In this document: one piece after another, positions 22,721 through 35,753 of the stretch
Position numbering within the stretch: the first letter of the stretch is position 1
Layout of the letters: each line of letters begins with the position of its first letter
DNA from: Warburgia ugandensis
Taxonomy: Eukaryota > Streptophyta > Magnoliopsida > Canellales > Canellaceae
Assembly: GCA_035236585.1 (NCBI GenBank)
Contig: CP141139.1
Coordinates: 40,433,217-40,497,216, forward strand
Direction of reading: 5' to 3'
Length of the DNA: 64,000 nucleotides
Made by a program: the position numbers and the translations under genes
Notes under the pieces: generated by a model
Database searches by the model: none
Told to the model about the DNA's origin: nothing
Seen by the model: only the letters and a program-made list of their open reading frames with translations

Positions 22721-25700
22721 TTATTACCCCCTTAAAAGAATTTCGTCCTCGAAATTCCATAAATTATCATCTTCAAGGTATTTTGTCTTTTGGACAACTT
22801 CTTGGTGAATGCATTCCCCCCTTAGGAATCGAATCTAGGCTTAGCCTCAATTTATCATTTCTATTGTTCCTTCTACAAGGCCTTCCCTATAAGGGCTGCT
22901 TTCGCTGTGTACTCTGATGCACACTCTTATACATGCCAATTTAAACATAACGGTTTCTAGCTGTAATTCATCTATCTTGAAATCCTTAGATGCCCATACT
23001 TTTCTCATCGTGTATAGGATAGTCTCCTCGTAGGATCATGCTTCTATATTCATGTATGAATTACTCCATACTTCTTTGAGATCATATGATCTTATTTCTC
23101 CTATTTCGAATATCATAGGATAATCCCTTTTTCTTTTTATCTTTCATCTAATGATCTCTTCATCATCCATATCTCCTTCTAATGGTTGGTTATATGTCAT
23201 TAGTAAGAGTCCAAAAATTTACCTTCTTTCCATTGTGTCTTTTCTTCTCTTTTATATTTGTCCCTAAGACACTTCAATAACTGACATGGTATCATGTGCT
23301 CTATAGCCAAACCCTTGATTAACTTTGAATTTCAACTGTCTGTCGTTTTCCATATGTGACTTTATTCCCCGACCAAAGTTTCATTCAAAATAAAATCATG
23401 AAAGCCAATTAGTAACATCTTCCATCGAGGACCTTATCATATACTGAAAGTAAGATGTCTTAACTTTATATCCAATTTCATAATTATTGCATTCATTAAA
23501 TGCTTTCCTCTATGAGGATTTTATCCAAACTCAAGTCGATTCATCATCATGGGTCAAATGTTCTTGTCCAGAGGCCTATATCACTATTCACATCAATTTA
23601 TCATTAGGATTTTCAATAATGTTCCTATTTATGCAAAGCAAAAAGTCTCTTATTCATCACCGAGTACCCTTACTAGGTCATGGTTGAATCCTTTGTCATT
23701 ATCTTCTTTACCCTTTCTTTGCTTAATGGTTTCCTTCGTAACCTTTCAGTCCAAAACTTCTATACTCAATCTGGTAGGGTTAGTCCAAAAAATTCCTTCA
23801 ATTGATTTTTCATACTTGGTATATGCTCATAACAACTAACTATTTGTCTAAAGGCAAAGTAAGATCACATCTCGCCTTATATTGTGCTGGCCACCTTACC
23901 TTTTCTCCTTCCATCCCCCATGTCAATATATTGTTCAATCTTTTATCAGGGCTATATTGTCAATCATGCATAAACAGTGATTTTCTCAATTCCTCAAATT
24001 TTATCCTTCAAGTGCCTCCTCATACTTAGCTTACAATAGCAATTCTCATTCAATAGCTACTACATCAAGTTATGCTGAGGCTATTAAATCATCAAATTTG
24101 AAAAACACTTAGGTAAGCATGGAACATTCTCTTAGACATAGGAAGACTTATTTGATTACCTGTTGATATCTTTCCAGATATATCCTTGTCATAAGCTCAA
24201 GAGTCTCTAAAGTGATCTGTACTTATTTGCTTTTCTTTTCAATCCAAGTCAGTGGTATTTTTCAGACCCAACATAATTTCTTCACCTTGTCACGGTAGCC
24301 ATTAAGGTTTGAAAAAATCTTTCACATTGGTTTACATCACTTCTTATTTTTGCTCCTATCTCAGTTGCAACTGTCCTCATCAACTAACCTCATACCCTCA
24401 ATTGTCTTAGTTTAACAAGTACTTCTTTCAAGGAAAACTCAAGTCTAAAGACTTATAACAACCCTTTGAGTATATAACTTCGACTACTAACTCATAGATA
24501 CTAGCATACTTGATTAAATATGGTGGGATACCCTTATTTTAGTCAACGGTACTCTAAAGGTAATGACTAAATAATGGTCTTAAGATATTTGGTCTTCCAA
24601 TTTATGATAGCGAGATCTTCATTTGATCCTTGATGGTACCCGTCTTGCTGAAGATAGATAGATGGACAAGTCACTGTCTTGACCTAATTCCTTTTTCAAT
24701 ATAACTTTATTTACTCATGTAGTGGCAAGGTGAGATATCACCAAATTTTCCTTTTCATGGATTATATCCATTGGTGTTCCCCATAAGCTAATGGATCCGA
24801 TAAGATTCTAATTACAATAATTGATTAAGCCATTTGTAGAGTTTAATTCCTAGTTGGTCACCATTCTTCTTCGAAAATTTTTGTGCAGCATAATGTCCTT
24901 TTATTCAATGCTCTATTCAAAGTCTTAAACCCCATATGCTTTCTCTCTTTTATACTCTTTTAGAATAAGATCACCAACTCATCTATCATCATTCCTTCAC
25001 ATTTATTTGATCTGCCTTCCTATGGGATTCAAGATGATAGATCTCCATGTATCTCCATAAGGTCATGATCTTCTTCTTTTGAATATTCAATATTTCATTG
25101 AATACTTATAGTTATCTCTTTCTCTCTTTTCTTCAAAATTCTTATTTGGTCTACCTGGATCAATGTCTCTATATACTTTATTGCATATAATTGATACTTC
25201 ATCTATTCCTTTACGTAACATATATGACAAACTGAATGCTTCTCAGAAATTCTAAACTGTCTTAAGATCATTGAAATCCTCAATTGCATGTAGCCTCAAT
25301 AAAATTCATACAATGTCTTAATAATGACATTGACGTTTTGATCAAGCTAAGTTAGGATCAATCTATTATCATCCTTAATATTATCATCAAAATCTTTTGA
25401 TAACTCAGTCGAATTCATTTCCCTATCATATTCGTGTTATGTTTCTCTTAATCATGTCACTTGTATACATCTGATTTGCTCCATAATACTCAGGTAATCA
25501 CTAGTTGATAGCACTTCACTCTTCATAAGACTCCAATTAAGATATCCAAACTTGAGCTAAGTCCTTCAGGATGCATTCCTTTGTGACCTAGTATGAGTCA
25601 CAGTTATCTCATAATATTATCTTGCATTCTCATCCCTCTTAGATTATCATCAAAAAAAATTTCAAAGTCTATCTTTTACATCCCTTATCACACTCATATC

Positions 25701-26168
25701 TCATCCCTTGTGATAGTGTGCTCATATTCTGATATTCTTTATGATGGTAAGATAGCCATCTAGGTTCTTCGATGTTCTCATCTTGGGTGAGATTGATCTC
25801 TTATAGGTCAAAACTATCTACCAACAAGTCCACTAACATCTTCCTTCATCAGTCTTATCATAATATAATCCATATATGAGTTTTCATATTTGCACCATAC
25901 AACAATCCTTAATCCTTAAGTCGTCTTAGACTAGATTTTGGATAAGGGTTGCACTATCCTCTGCCTAATTATTTGTTAGACCAACCTGTGTTTCACCTAT
26001 TTTTTTAAGGTGAAATGCCTTGAGCATTAATATTGTAATCCTCAAATAGAAGTAGTTATCTCTACTACTTCAATTTATACTACTTCTTCTTGATTTTCTC
26101 TATTGTCGATGACCCTTGGACATGCTGGACTGGCTGCGAAAGGATAAAACTTGGGCTCTGATACCAAC
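22721..26168 (-). other. Internal domain of LARD-like element, no coding recognised
   Basis: AT-rich, pyrimidine-rich on the plus strand, with no open frame above 100 codons and no gag, protease, RT or integrase motif that I could see. It begins with the purine tract and a TTTCGTCCTCGAAATT box and ends with the primer-binding site. A strongly decayed coding region cannot be excluded without a profile search. Confidence 0.6.
26155..26166 (-). promoter_or_regulatory. Primer-binding site, initiator-Met tRNA type
   Basis: On the minus strand this reads TGGTATCAGAGC, complementary to the 3' end of plant initiator methionine tRNA, and lies two bases from the LTR edge. It fixes the orientation of the element. 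Confidence 0.9.
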
Positions 26169-28980
26169 TGTGACGACCCAGGTTTTCTCATGCATTTTTA
26201 AATGAAAAATCTAAATTCCTAAGGCAGGATCCCTATTTTTAAAATAAAAAAAAAAAAAAAAAACAATGCAATGCAATGCAGCGGAAAAAACTTTTATTTT
26301 AATCTCATTTTGAAAACCCCGAGTGTTATTTGCTTTCACAATACTCAAACTAGTTTTTGAAAAACTTCAGAAATCATAAATTTTTCCCCAAGTCTATCCA
26401 GTCACAACACACAGCCCAACTGTAAATAAATACATGTCCAAAGGGTTGAGAGTTTACTTACATGTATAATTGTCTCCTTTTTAATTCACTTGCTGGTAGC
26501 ACTAATATCTCCTGAGGCGTCTTCTATTTATAAGTGGAACTATCCTGAAAAATGTTAAGGATAGGGTGAATATATACTATACTCAGTAGGAGTCTATCAC
26601 TAGTAGTTTTGCAATGCATGCTATGTTTAAAATCATATGCTCTTAAAAACATGTGCATGTTTGAACAATCACGTTCAATATCGATATTAAAAACCACTGT
26701 CGAATTGAAATACTAACGACTAAAGAATAGCATAATCCAAGTCCAAAGTATCATATATATATATATATATATATATCATAACATAATGACATGCATAATA
26801 TGCTCAACTGAATCCAATTCATGGATATTTGGTATGGTCGACCAACCTCATGTCATGCCATATGCAATGCAAATAAATCCCCAAACCATAAGGTCCAACT
26901 ATGCCCATGACCTCGCCGCCATGTGGTCCCCGGGTACCTGAGGATAGAGGGTCATATGCCTCCACAGGACATATGACACTTCGACCCAGTGACATGACAC
27001 CAGTGGTAGCCCCTTGTACCACATGCAATCGAAGTAAGGACGTTGCCCCTTTTTTTTAGGTGTGGTACCCATCCACCTAATAGTGGTAGAGGCTGGAGGC
27101 CAACCCAAACCTCTCGGCATAGCGCCCACAAGCTTATCAACCCAAATCATATCAGATCAAACCAGCGAAAACCTCTTTTTCAAAACCTGTCGTCTTTGGG
27201 TCCCTCGCAACTGCCTGGCCCTCACAACTGCCTACCCAGCGTCTTTTGGGCACTCCAGCATCTTTTGGTAACCCTCAAGGACATGCAATCTTTCAAAAAC
27301 TCAATGCTCACAAATCATGTAATATATGCATTTGTTTACAAAACATATCTATGCATAATGTATATGCAATCATTAGCAAAACATATCTATGCATAATGTA
27401 TATGCAATTATTTGCAAAACATATCTATGCATCAAGCATTTATCATATGTATGCTGAATTAAGTCATGCTAAACAAGTTATATAATTTATACTTAAAACA
27501 TGCATAAAACAATCATGGCTCTTTTAAAAAGTCTAGTAGCGATAGAGCATCTACCTCAAAATCTCCTAGAGTTGCATCCTTTATCACTTCAACCCGTCCC
27601 TGGGTCTCATTTATAAACCCCTGGGTATGAATGGATACAAGGAGTCCTTATTAATTTCAATCTATTTAGGCATTAGACCATTAGCTCTGCCTATTGGGTC
27701 CAAGGTCCTTGCCTAATTCATTGCCAGGCTAGATCCTATGATATGGATCTACTTTCCAATAGTTAAACTCTGTAGTTTATCCTTTAATACTAATTTTTAA
27801 AGTCTCATTGGGTCTGCGTGTCCCAGTTCCCAAGACACTCGTGCATCCTGGTTGGACTACAACCGGCTCATGTGCCTGCGTGCCTAAAGGTCGTGCCAGG
27901 GACCGCGTTTTGCATGTGCACATACATGCTCAAGTGGCGCACTATGACGCGCATCATCGCACGAACACACCTTGTAGCATGGCGCGTCTCAACTCCCAAG
28001 GCACCCTGTGCACCCTGGTCGAGCCAAGACCCGTGCCCCATGTCACTTGTGCACATGAAGGCCGCCCATGGGACAGTGTACGCACTGTCGTACACCTGGA
28101 ACCCGTCCTAAGGACCCAGTCCCAAGTGCATGTTGTGCTTGGCGTCCTTGGGACACTTGGTTCGTGCAAGGCCGGCCCAAACTGGATTGGAGTGTTTTTC
28201 CGACCAAGAACCCGGCTGAAAAATGACCGGAAAGGATCAGATCCAGCATGGATCTGGCCTGAGGGAAGCAAACAGAGAGTAAGGGAAGAGAAATGGCTTA
28301 CCTGGGCATCCTGGGGACACCCCTTTTTCCGGTGGGTGTGCCTGCTCGCCAGGAAGCTCGAAGAAGGGGGAAAACTGTCATTCCGTTGCAACGAGATGAG
28401 GAAAAGGGGAATGGGGAGATGGGTAAAGGAATGGCCAGCCAGACTTGGCCTCGCTATTGCCATAAACATAGAAGGACGGGTTTCCGGTTTTTGTTGAAAA
28501 GCTTAGTCTCAAATGACTGGAAAAATGCCGAAAAATGTGATTTTTGAAGAGGGGGAGATGGGGTTTTTATAGAGGGGTGGAGGCTATGCCCCTCAATGGC
28601 GCTGCCGCCATGGCGGTGGCAGATCCCTCTAGAAAAATTGGGATTTAGGGTTTCTAGAGGGTTCTTGAGGTTGAAGACGACAGGGGGTGCCGTTATCAAA
28701 ACAGCCCCCTGCGTTTTTCGTCCTTTTTCGTTTTTTCGTTTTTCTATTTAATTTCCAAAAATACCCCTATCTTTAAACAGCTGTAACTTCTTCATACGAA
28801 CTCCGTTTTGGGTGATTTTTGAGGCGTTGGATTCCATTTTTCGAGTAGAATCTAATGGTACTAAGTTTCCTCACAAATTAATTTTTTTAATATTTTAAAT
28901 AAAATCAAACATTCAACACAGTTCATGTCCTATAAGATGTCCAATTTTGTCTAAATAGCGTAAATTGCTCGGGCATTACA
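26169..28980 (-). repeat. Right (5') LTR of LARD-like element
   Basis: 2,812 bp, TGTGACGACCC to GGGCATTACA in plus-strand reading. It has a TA dinucleotide run near 26,754-26,776 that is much shorter in the other LTR, and a short inserted duplicate near 27,205-27,230 (CTCGCAACTGCC and CTCACAACTGCC). Confidence 0.93.
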
Positions 28981-28985
28981 GGTGG

Positions 28986-29350
28986 TGATAGGCTTCATCT
29001 GGCCTAGCCCTAGTTGCACATAAACAAATTTAAGGTAATATAGTTCACACTAGCCCCCCAATCAAGTGGTACCCGACCACTAGTGTGTTCCCCTATCACA
29101 CATGATATTGTGGGACATCCTAGATCCCTATACTTAGAAGGCGTGTTATGCTAGATTATAGAGCTGACTTGCTTTGCGAGAAAGGCTTTCTTTTGCCCAT
29201 TCAGCCTTCGCTTCTATGTGCAAAGATCATTTCAAAACTTGGCATATGAAGGGATTTCTTTAATAGCATTTATTAATGGGATGTTAATTTTGACTTGTTT
29301 GAATACATCCAATATATCATGAAAATTACCATCATTTTTTACCATATTTA
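28986..29350 (-). mobile_element. Athila-like protease remnant (first half)
   Basis: Minus strand reads DILDVFKQVKINIPLINAIK, then YAKF, LCT-x-KRRLNGQKKAFLAKQVSSII, and GCPTISCVIGEHTSGRVPLDWGAS, which is the active-site region of the Athila aspartic protease. The LARD-like element is inserted just after it, and the remainder continues at 19,969. Confidence 0.75.
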
Positions 29351-30997
29351 ATCATTAAGGGCTGGCAGCCTTAAGATCATAAGATGCATCTGAAAGAGGT
29401 TAAGAAGAAGGGGGAGATAGTTGAGCCTTCTCTTTGCCATTCTTATCCGATATAAGCTTTTTTATATCCTCAACTATTGGGGAATCCTCAGTCAATCCCA
29501 TCTTGTTATCTATGTAATTTCTAGTCCTAAGGGTAGTGATTGATTTTACTTATTCATGATAGTTTTGAGCCTTAGAAGTTTTACGAATCTCATACTTGCC
29601 CTTAAGGTTTAGTAATGGTTGACTAGGGAATTTTCCTTTCTCCCTTTCACTTAGTGCACAAACAATTGACCCATCTGATATTCCAACTCTATAATGGATT
29701 GTGAGTTGGCTTGCAGAGTTTGTTTAGTGTCATTCTTAAACTACAGTGAACTCTGCATGAATAGATTTAGGGTTTCCTCAATTGATGATTTCCTTGTTTC
29801 TTGCAAAAACTGTTGTCGAATTGCAACCTTTAGCATTGGAGCCACGAAAAGGGTTGAGCATGGGGGATCCTAGGGTGATGCCCTTATGTGTTATTCTTAG
29901 ACCATGAAAATTTTGGATGCTTAGCCCATCTACGATTGTAGGTCTAAGAATAGGGATTATTGTTGCTAGGGTTTCTAAATGTGTTCATTCCATTCACTTG
30001 CTCGTAGAAGTATTCAAGGAATGTGGAGCTTGATGGGCATGAAATGGTTGGATGTGTGCATTTGAGCAAATTGAGCAAACCTCTAATTACGGTTGCACTG
30101 AAGATCTATTAGAAAGCATGAACACATTTAAGCTTTGAGTAAGACTATCAATTTTATCAACCTTATGGGCCAATATATCTATTTTACTATATAATACAGA
30201 TTGACCCCTATCTCATATAGACCACCCTTGAGGTAATGAATTTCTTTCCATCCTGGTTGAATAATCCCCTTGTTGGAAATTATCTATAAGTTTCTAAAAG
30301 AAATTCTAGGCCTCTGCATCACTTTTAGTCAATCATACATTGGCTCTATGGGGTCAAACCTTCATAAGAGTATTGTACCTACTGTCACTTCTCAAAACAA
30401 TGGTGTGGACACTTCAATAACAAGTCCTTCCATCTCTCCCAACATTCATAGAAGTGTTCACCTTCTTTCTACTAGAAGTTGATGATTTCCCTCCGAAGGG
30501 GCATTAGTTTTGTGGATTGGGAAAACTAGTTAAGGAACTTCCTAAACATTTGATCCCATGATGTGATGGACCCTACCTCTAGCGAGTTGAGCCGTGCCTT
30601 TACCTTATCTTTTAAATAAAAATGAAATAGTCTCAAATTGATGGAATCATCAGAAAAAGTTACGATACTTGAAGGTTACACATATATCAAGTAACTCCTT
30701 AATGTGGTGATATGGGTCCTCTTTATCAAACCCACAGAATGTTGGTAAAAGTTGAATGACCCCTGGCTTTAACGCAAAATGTTTTGCATTAGTTCTAGGT
30801 AGAACTATACATAAAGGAAAGTTAAATTGTACCGGGGTAGAATAGTCCCTCAAAGGTTTAACCTCTGCTACTTTGTCCACCATGTCAGTTGCAGGGTTGA
30901 TTAAATCTGTTTGATTTCTTAACCCTTGCCTTGTAGTCCATTTGATCTCATGATTTAATTGTACTAGACCTGAGTTCAATGATGGATGACCTTGCAT
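29351..30997 (-). mobile_element. Athila-like gag remnant
   Basis: The upstream end (30,997-30,650) reads LRDYSTPVQFNFPLCIVLPR and ALKPGVIQLLPTFCGFDKED, typical of the Athila gag. The middle keeps weaker similarity, and near 30,060-30,110 the minus strand has a CSICSNAH-type zinc-knuckle region. Broken in many places; fossil. Confidence 0.8.
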
Positions 30998-31862
30998 ACA
31001 CCAAAAACTTGGTGTAGTGGACTCAAACTTGTATACAAAGACAATAAATCAATTGCATACAATGAGAATTTTCCTTTCTTTTTTCTTTTTTTTTCTTTTT
31101 CTTTTCTTTTCTTTTATTATTTCTTTTAAAGAAACTAAGAAAACCTAAGCTAAATGATGCAACTTATATGTAAATGATATGCAATCAATGCACACACAAT
31201 AATTCTAACCCTAGAGCAATTAAGTTGAAAGGTTTGGTTTTTCTTTATTTTCTTTGGGGGAGAAACTTTTAGGTTATTACTAACCTAGGTAGTTCCTCCT
31301 CTATTTCAAGCATGTCCTTCTGCTTACTAGTTAGATCCTATATTGATCAACCACTTCACACCCTCCTCACTCAACCATAGTTGATTTGAGTCATTGAATG
31401 TGTTGGCAAAGCTTGTCGTTTAAACACCAACATAGTTAATCAAGTAGGGGCCACTAGAGTGACAGCAGTCCACCTCTTTCCAAGAGGGTCCAATGAGCTC
31501 ATAAACTATTAAGGTCTCTTCTAGATTGATTTTAAATTAATTGTGTGAGGTTAAGGTTGTGTGAGGTGATGATTAACTTAGGTGGGCCAAGGGATAGCGA
31601 TGAAATCCACCCTTGATCTTGTACAGGTGAGTGCCCTTACTAATCAATTTCCACACACCATGCCAGTTAGGTCAATCATATAATCTCCTTAAAGTATTAA
31701 ATGTGACCTAAAAATGAAAGAAAGTAGTAAACTAATGCGTTTACCTAATCACCTTTAAATTATTAAATGTGCCCTAAAAATGCAAGAAATTAATAAACTA
31801 ATGCATCAACCTATATGCTACTTAACAACGGGTCCGAGCCTCAATAGACGAGACACTATAAC
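30998..31862 (-). mobile_element. Leader region of the Athila-like element (inner part)
   Basis: Upstream of gag on the minus strand, without coding signal; includes a T/C-rich stretch at about 31,070-31,130. The chromovirus-like element is inserted at its outer edge, and the leader resumes near 42,710. Confidence 0.5.
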
Positions 31863-34800
31863 TATCACACCCATGTCCCAAAGAGTAGTTAAAAATGAAT
31901 TCTACTTTAAAATGAAATTTTTGTCATAAATAAGTAATTATAAAATAAATTAAAAACATTAAAATTTGCTGATGAAAGTTCATTCATCGGATTGTGCTCA
32001 ATGAGAGCTTTCCAACGACACTAAGAACACGTGACATGGAGACTAGGACCCCTAAGTCCAGAAGTTTTACGATTGAAAAAGGGGGGTCTGGATTCATAAT
32101 GGCACCCCTTGTCCATACTATTCCAAGATAGCTAGTGAGAAGTGAGTCAACGCGTTGGAGTCAGACTCGCCATGTGTGCTCATGTCCTAGTGAGAAGTGA
32201 GTCCCTTCCTTCCTCCCCCAACCCCATGTGTCTCTAATCGAAGAAAGGAGGAAGCCAACACCGAACAACTGCCCCCTTTCACTCCTCCCTCTCCCCTACC
32301 CATTAGCCTTCCCCTCCTTTCCCTACCGTTCTCCCATTCCCTAATCTCCCCCTCTTACAATCAAGTCCCCCACATATGCACACAAATCTAACAAATCCTA
32401 TTCTCCGACAAAATAGAACCACAACGACAACTGTCAACCACCCTTGCATGCCTTCCCCCCCTCTATTGGATCCCCACTTCACCGACAATGGGAACTAAAG
32501 AGGATTATGGTCTTTGCGTTGCACCAACTACAAGCTTGTCCTAGGTAAGCCTTCAACTCTCCTTTTCCACTTCATTTTCTATTCATTTCCATGATTATGC
32601 CTATTTTTCGACAAACTTGGACCACTAAAATCCCATCAATTTTAGTGAGAACAATAGAAGGAATGATGTTGGATCGATAATCCAAACCGTTCATCTTGTT
32701 CATTGAGTGATCCTAAGTAAACTCCTTTAGTTTCACAAAGAACTTTCAAGGAATGGCACCAAAATTAGCAAGAAATAGCAACAGTAGTGATTTATAAAAA
32801 CCCTTGAAAATTTTGGCAAAAAAAAAAAAAAAGACTATTGTTTAGTAGAAATTGAAAGGGGAAAACATTGAAAAACAATTATTCAACAAATTTTGAACAT
32901 TCCCATGAAAAAAAATTGCAAAAATGATATTGTCTATGTCACCAACAACAACCAAAATCCGGTCACCTTCTTCTGCAATGGCGACATTTTCTGGGGAACC
33001 CCTTAAAAATGTGAAATTTTTGGAATTTTTATGATTTTGTAAATCACATCTAATCTTTTCATCCATGAAGAAGGATCGTCAATTAGGAATCAATTGCTCC
33101 TTGAATCTTTTATCGAAAACTAGATAGTTTCTAGGAAAAAACTGAGATCTCAACATCCAACTATTAAAAATATGATTGGAAGGTAGATCTATGTAAAATA
33201 TGACTTCAATTAACCATTAGTAATGAATTGTGACAAACAAATAACAAACCAATTATGGAATATTTGATGAAAGATCTTATCTAACCATCCAAAACTCAAT
33301 CTATGATGATCAAAGGTTAGGAAAGGCAATCAGACCATGGATTATGGTCAAAATCATTGAATTGTTGAATAACTTACCTTAAATGTTGGAAATTGAGTCT
33401 TCTAGAGGTAAGCGATCAATCTAGACCATTGATTTAAGACCAATGTTGTTAATCTAAGTAGATAGAGACTAATTGGTGTACTGATTGTCAATCTAGATAT
33501 ATGAGGTTGGATCAATGACATTACGAATAGAGATCTAGAAGTAATTATAGTAAATTATACAAAATTATAAAATTTACTTAGAACTTGTATTCTCAACACA
33601 CGTTTTGAATGCAGTTTGAATGACATTGGTAACTCAATTGTAAATTTTACTATGAATGCAAGTAAGGATCCTAAACCCTTCTTTATCCTTAAATTCTTGT
33701 TTATCTATCCACTTGAAATTAACACTAAGAATGTGAATAATAAATAGATTATCATATTAGTTGAATGGATGATATGAATTGAAATTACTTATTGAAATTG
33801 TCCTATGATATTCTGATCAACTATGCTTAACTGTTATGATGATGTAAGTTGTGATAAAATGGTCAATGTCAAGATAGTAAGCCCTGAGGGCTGCCCGGTA
33901 AGCTATGATGATGCCTTTCAAGATGGTAAACCCTGAGGGAAAGAGCTACCTAGTTGATTGCAACTAAGGTGAAGCCACCCAAGATGGTAAACCCTAAGGA
34001 ATGGATGGTCACTTATGGAGCCTCCCAAGACAGTAAAACCTGAGGGAAAGGGCTGTCTGGTTCTTTTGAAATGCAATGGAGCTGCCCAAGATGGTAAACC
34101 CTAAGGGATAAGATGTCAGGTACTGCAACTACGATGAAGCCACCCAAGATGGTAAACCCTAAGGAATGGATGGTCACTTATGGAGCCTCCTAAGACAGTA
34201 AAACTTGAGGAAAAGGGCTGTCTAGTTCTTTTGAAATGCAATGGAGCTGCCTAAGATGGTAAACCCTAAGGGATAAGATGTCAGGTATTAAGCCTCCGGA
34301 GATGGTAAACCCTGAGAGAAAGGGCTGCCTGGTCTTTTGGGATCATGGTGGAGAGACCTAAGATGGTAAACCTTAAGGGATGAGCTGGCAAACTTGAGTC
34401 TCCCAAGATTGAAAATCCATAGGGAAAGGGCTACCTAGTTGATTATGACTATGGTGGAGCCACCCAAGATGGTAACTCCTCAAGGAACCTGACATGATTT
34501 GCCCAAAATGGTGAACCCTGAGGGAAAGTGCTCCCTGGTTCTTTGGAATCACGGTGGAGCTGCCCAAGATGGTAAACCCTAAGGGCCTAATTGCCTTATG
34601 TATGATACTCGTAGTGGGCTACCCAAGATGGTAAACCTTGAGGAAGATGATTACTTGATCATAGAAAGATGATGTCATGCTTGTTTATTATTTCTCATGA
34701 AACCATCAAATGAAATACTTTTCGATACGGTTTTATTAAAAGTTATGCTTATGGTTTTATATTTTAAATTTGGAATAAAGTTCATAACTTTGTTACTCAC

Positions 34801-35738
34801 CTATGAAATAGAAATGAATGTCCTATGATTGGACATGAATGGGGAGTTGATATTGCATGAGTTTATTTGCATGTTTTGAATGTCTAGTGATTACACATGA
34901 ATGAGGAGTTGACATTGCATGCATTTATCTACATGCTATGGTTATTGCTTAATAGTTTGAATTTGGAATAAACTGTAATTCTGTTCTAATACTAGCATGT
35001 TATATTTGATCATACATGCTACTTACTTTGTTAATGACTTAATAAAATGGAAATTAATGATCCATGGTTGGATATGAATATGCAGTTGAGTCAAACTCAA
35101 CAAGAATGGCAGGATATGCAAGGGTTTAGTTCTTTTCCCCTGCTAGGCTTCGTAGCTCACCTTATTATTTTTCAGGTACCAGTCAAGCTGATAAGGGGAA
35201 GGCTATTGAATGAAATGGATGAAGGCTAAACCGATGATGTCAAATTTTTTATTGTGTATGTATGTTGACGATGAGTATGAGGTATGTCCTATTATTTGAC
35301 AACTAGCCCAATGCATTCTGTATATTTTATGTTGATGGTGCATGTATGGGATTCACTTGAACTTTGAGTTAGCAAGCAGATGTTAGTGATGCATTATGAT
35401 GAATTGTATGGAGACCGAGTCTCCTTCAAGTGCTTTATAACCATTATATTGTCTATTTGGTAAAGCTCATTGCATGCGCTAAACAAATTAGTCCAAAAAA
35501 TAGGGGACACTCCACCAAAATTTTGGTACAAATTAGTAGTTAAAAGAAAAGAAAACAAATTCATATTAGCTAAATAGTGACTTGCACAAGATGAGAATTT
35601 AGCTTTCTCAATACTTCTGTTGTGATAAATAAAAAAAATAAAAGATGAAAGATGAAAAAGGGCCACGTAGGCTTTGCTTGGCCCAATCACTATGTTTGAT
35701 TTTGTTAAATCATAGCCTTAGGGATTGGGATCGTGATA
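31863..35738 (+). repeat. 5' LTR of the chromovirus-like element
   Basis: About 3.9 kb, from TATCACACCCATG to GGGATCGTGATA, homologous to 39,700-42,709. It contains a C-rich early part (about 32,200-32,480) and a minisatellite (33,868-34,665). The left edge is set by position and by the CACACCC box seen at many plant LTR starts, so it is approximate. Confidence 0.75.
33868..34665 (+). repeat. LTR minisatellite, about 60-bp units, 5' copy
   Basis: More than a dozen units built on CCCAAGATGGTAAACCCTGA, each followed by GGGAAAGGGCTGCCTGG or a variant and a linker such as GGTGGAGC. Unit length is near 60 bases, with higher-order pairs (a block at about 33,965-34,100 repeats at about 34,140-34,270). 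The matching array in the other LTR is shorter. Confidence 0.9.
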
Positions 35739-35740
35739 GC

Positions 35741-35753
35741 TTGGTATCAGAGC
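35741..35753 (+). promoter_or_regulatory. Primer-binding site, initiator-Met tRNA type
   Basis: TTGGTATCAGAGC two bases after the LTR end. It confirms plus-strand orientation of the chromovirus-like element. Confidence 0.85.

Larger units (their letters stand above)
19975..28980 (-). mobile_element. Non-coding LTR element (LARD-like), both LTRs present
   Basis: A 9,006-bp insertion in the Athila-like protease region: LTRs at 19,975-22,720 and 26,169-28,980 and an internal domain of 3,448 bases. Orientation is minus, shown by the primer-binding site next to the right LTR (complement of GCTCTGATACCA at 26,155-26,166, initiator-Met tRNA type) and the purine tract next to the left LTR (complement of CCCCCTT near 22,727). 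I recognised no gag or pol in the internal domain. Long LTRs, a short non-coding interior and intact priming sites match large retrotransposon derivatives (LARDs), moved by an autonomous partner. The conserved TTTCGTCCTCGAAATT by the purine tract recalls the 3' end of Tekay/Del chromoviruses. The LTRs differ by about 5% over stretches compared by eye, making this the youngest dated insertion here. Structurally it looks whole. Confidence 0.88.
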
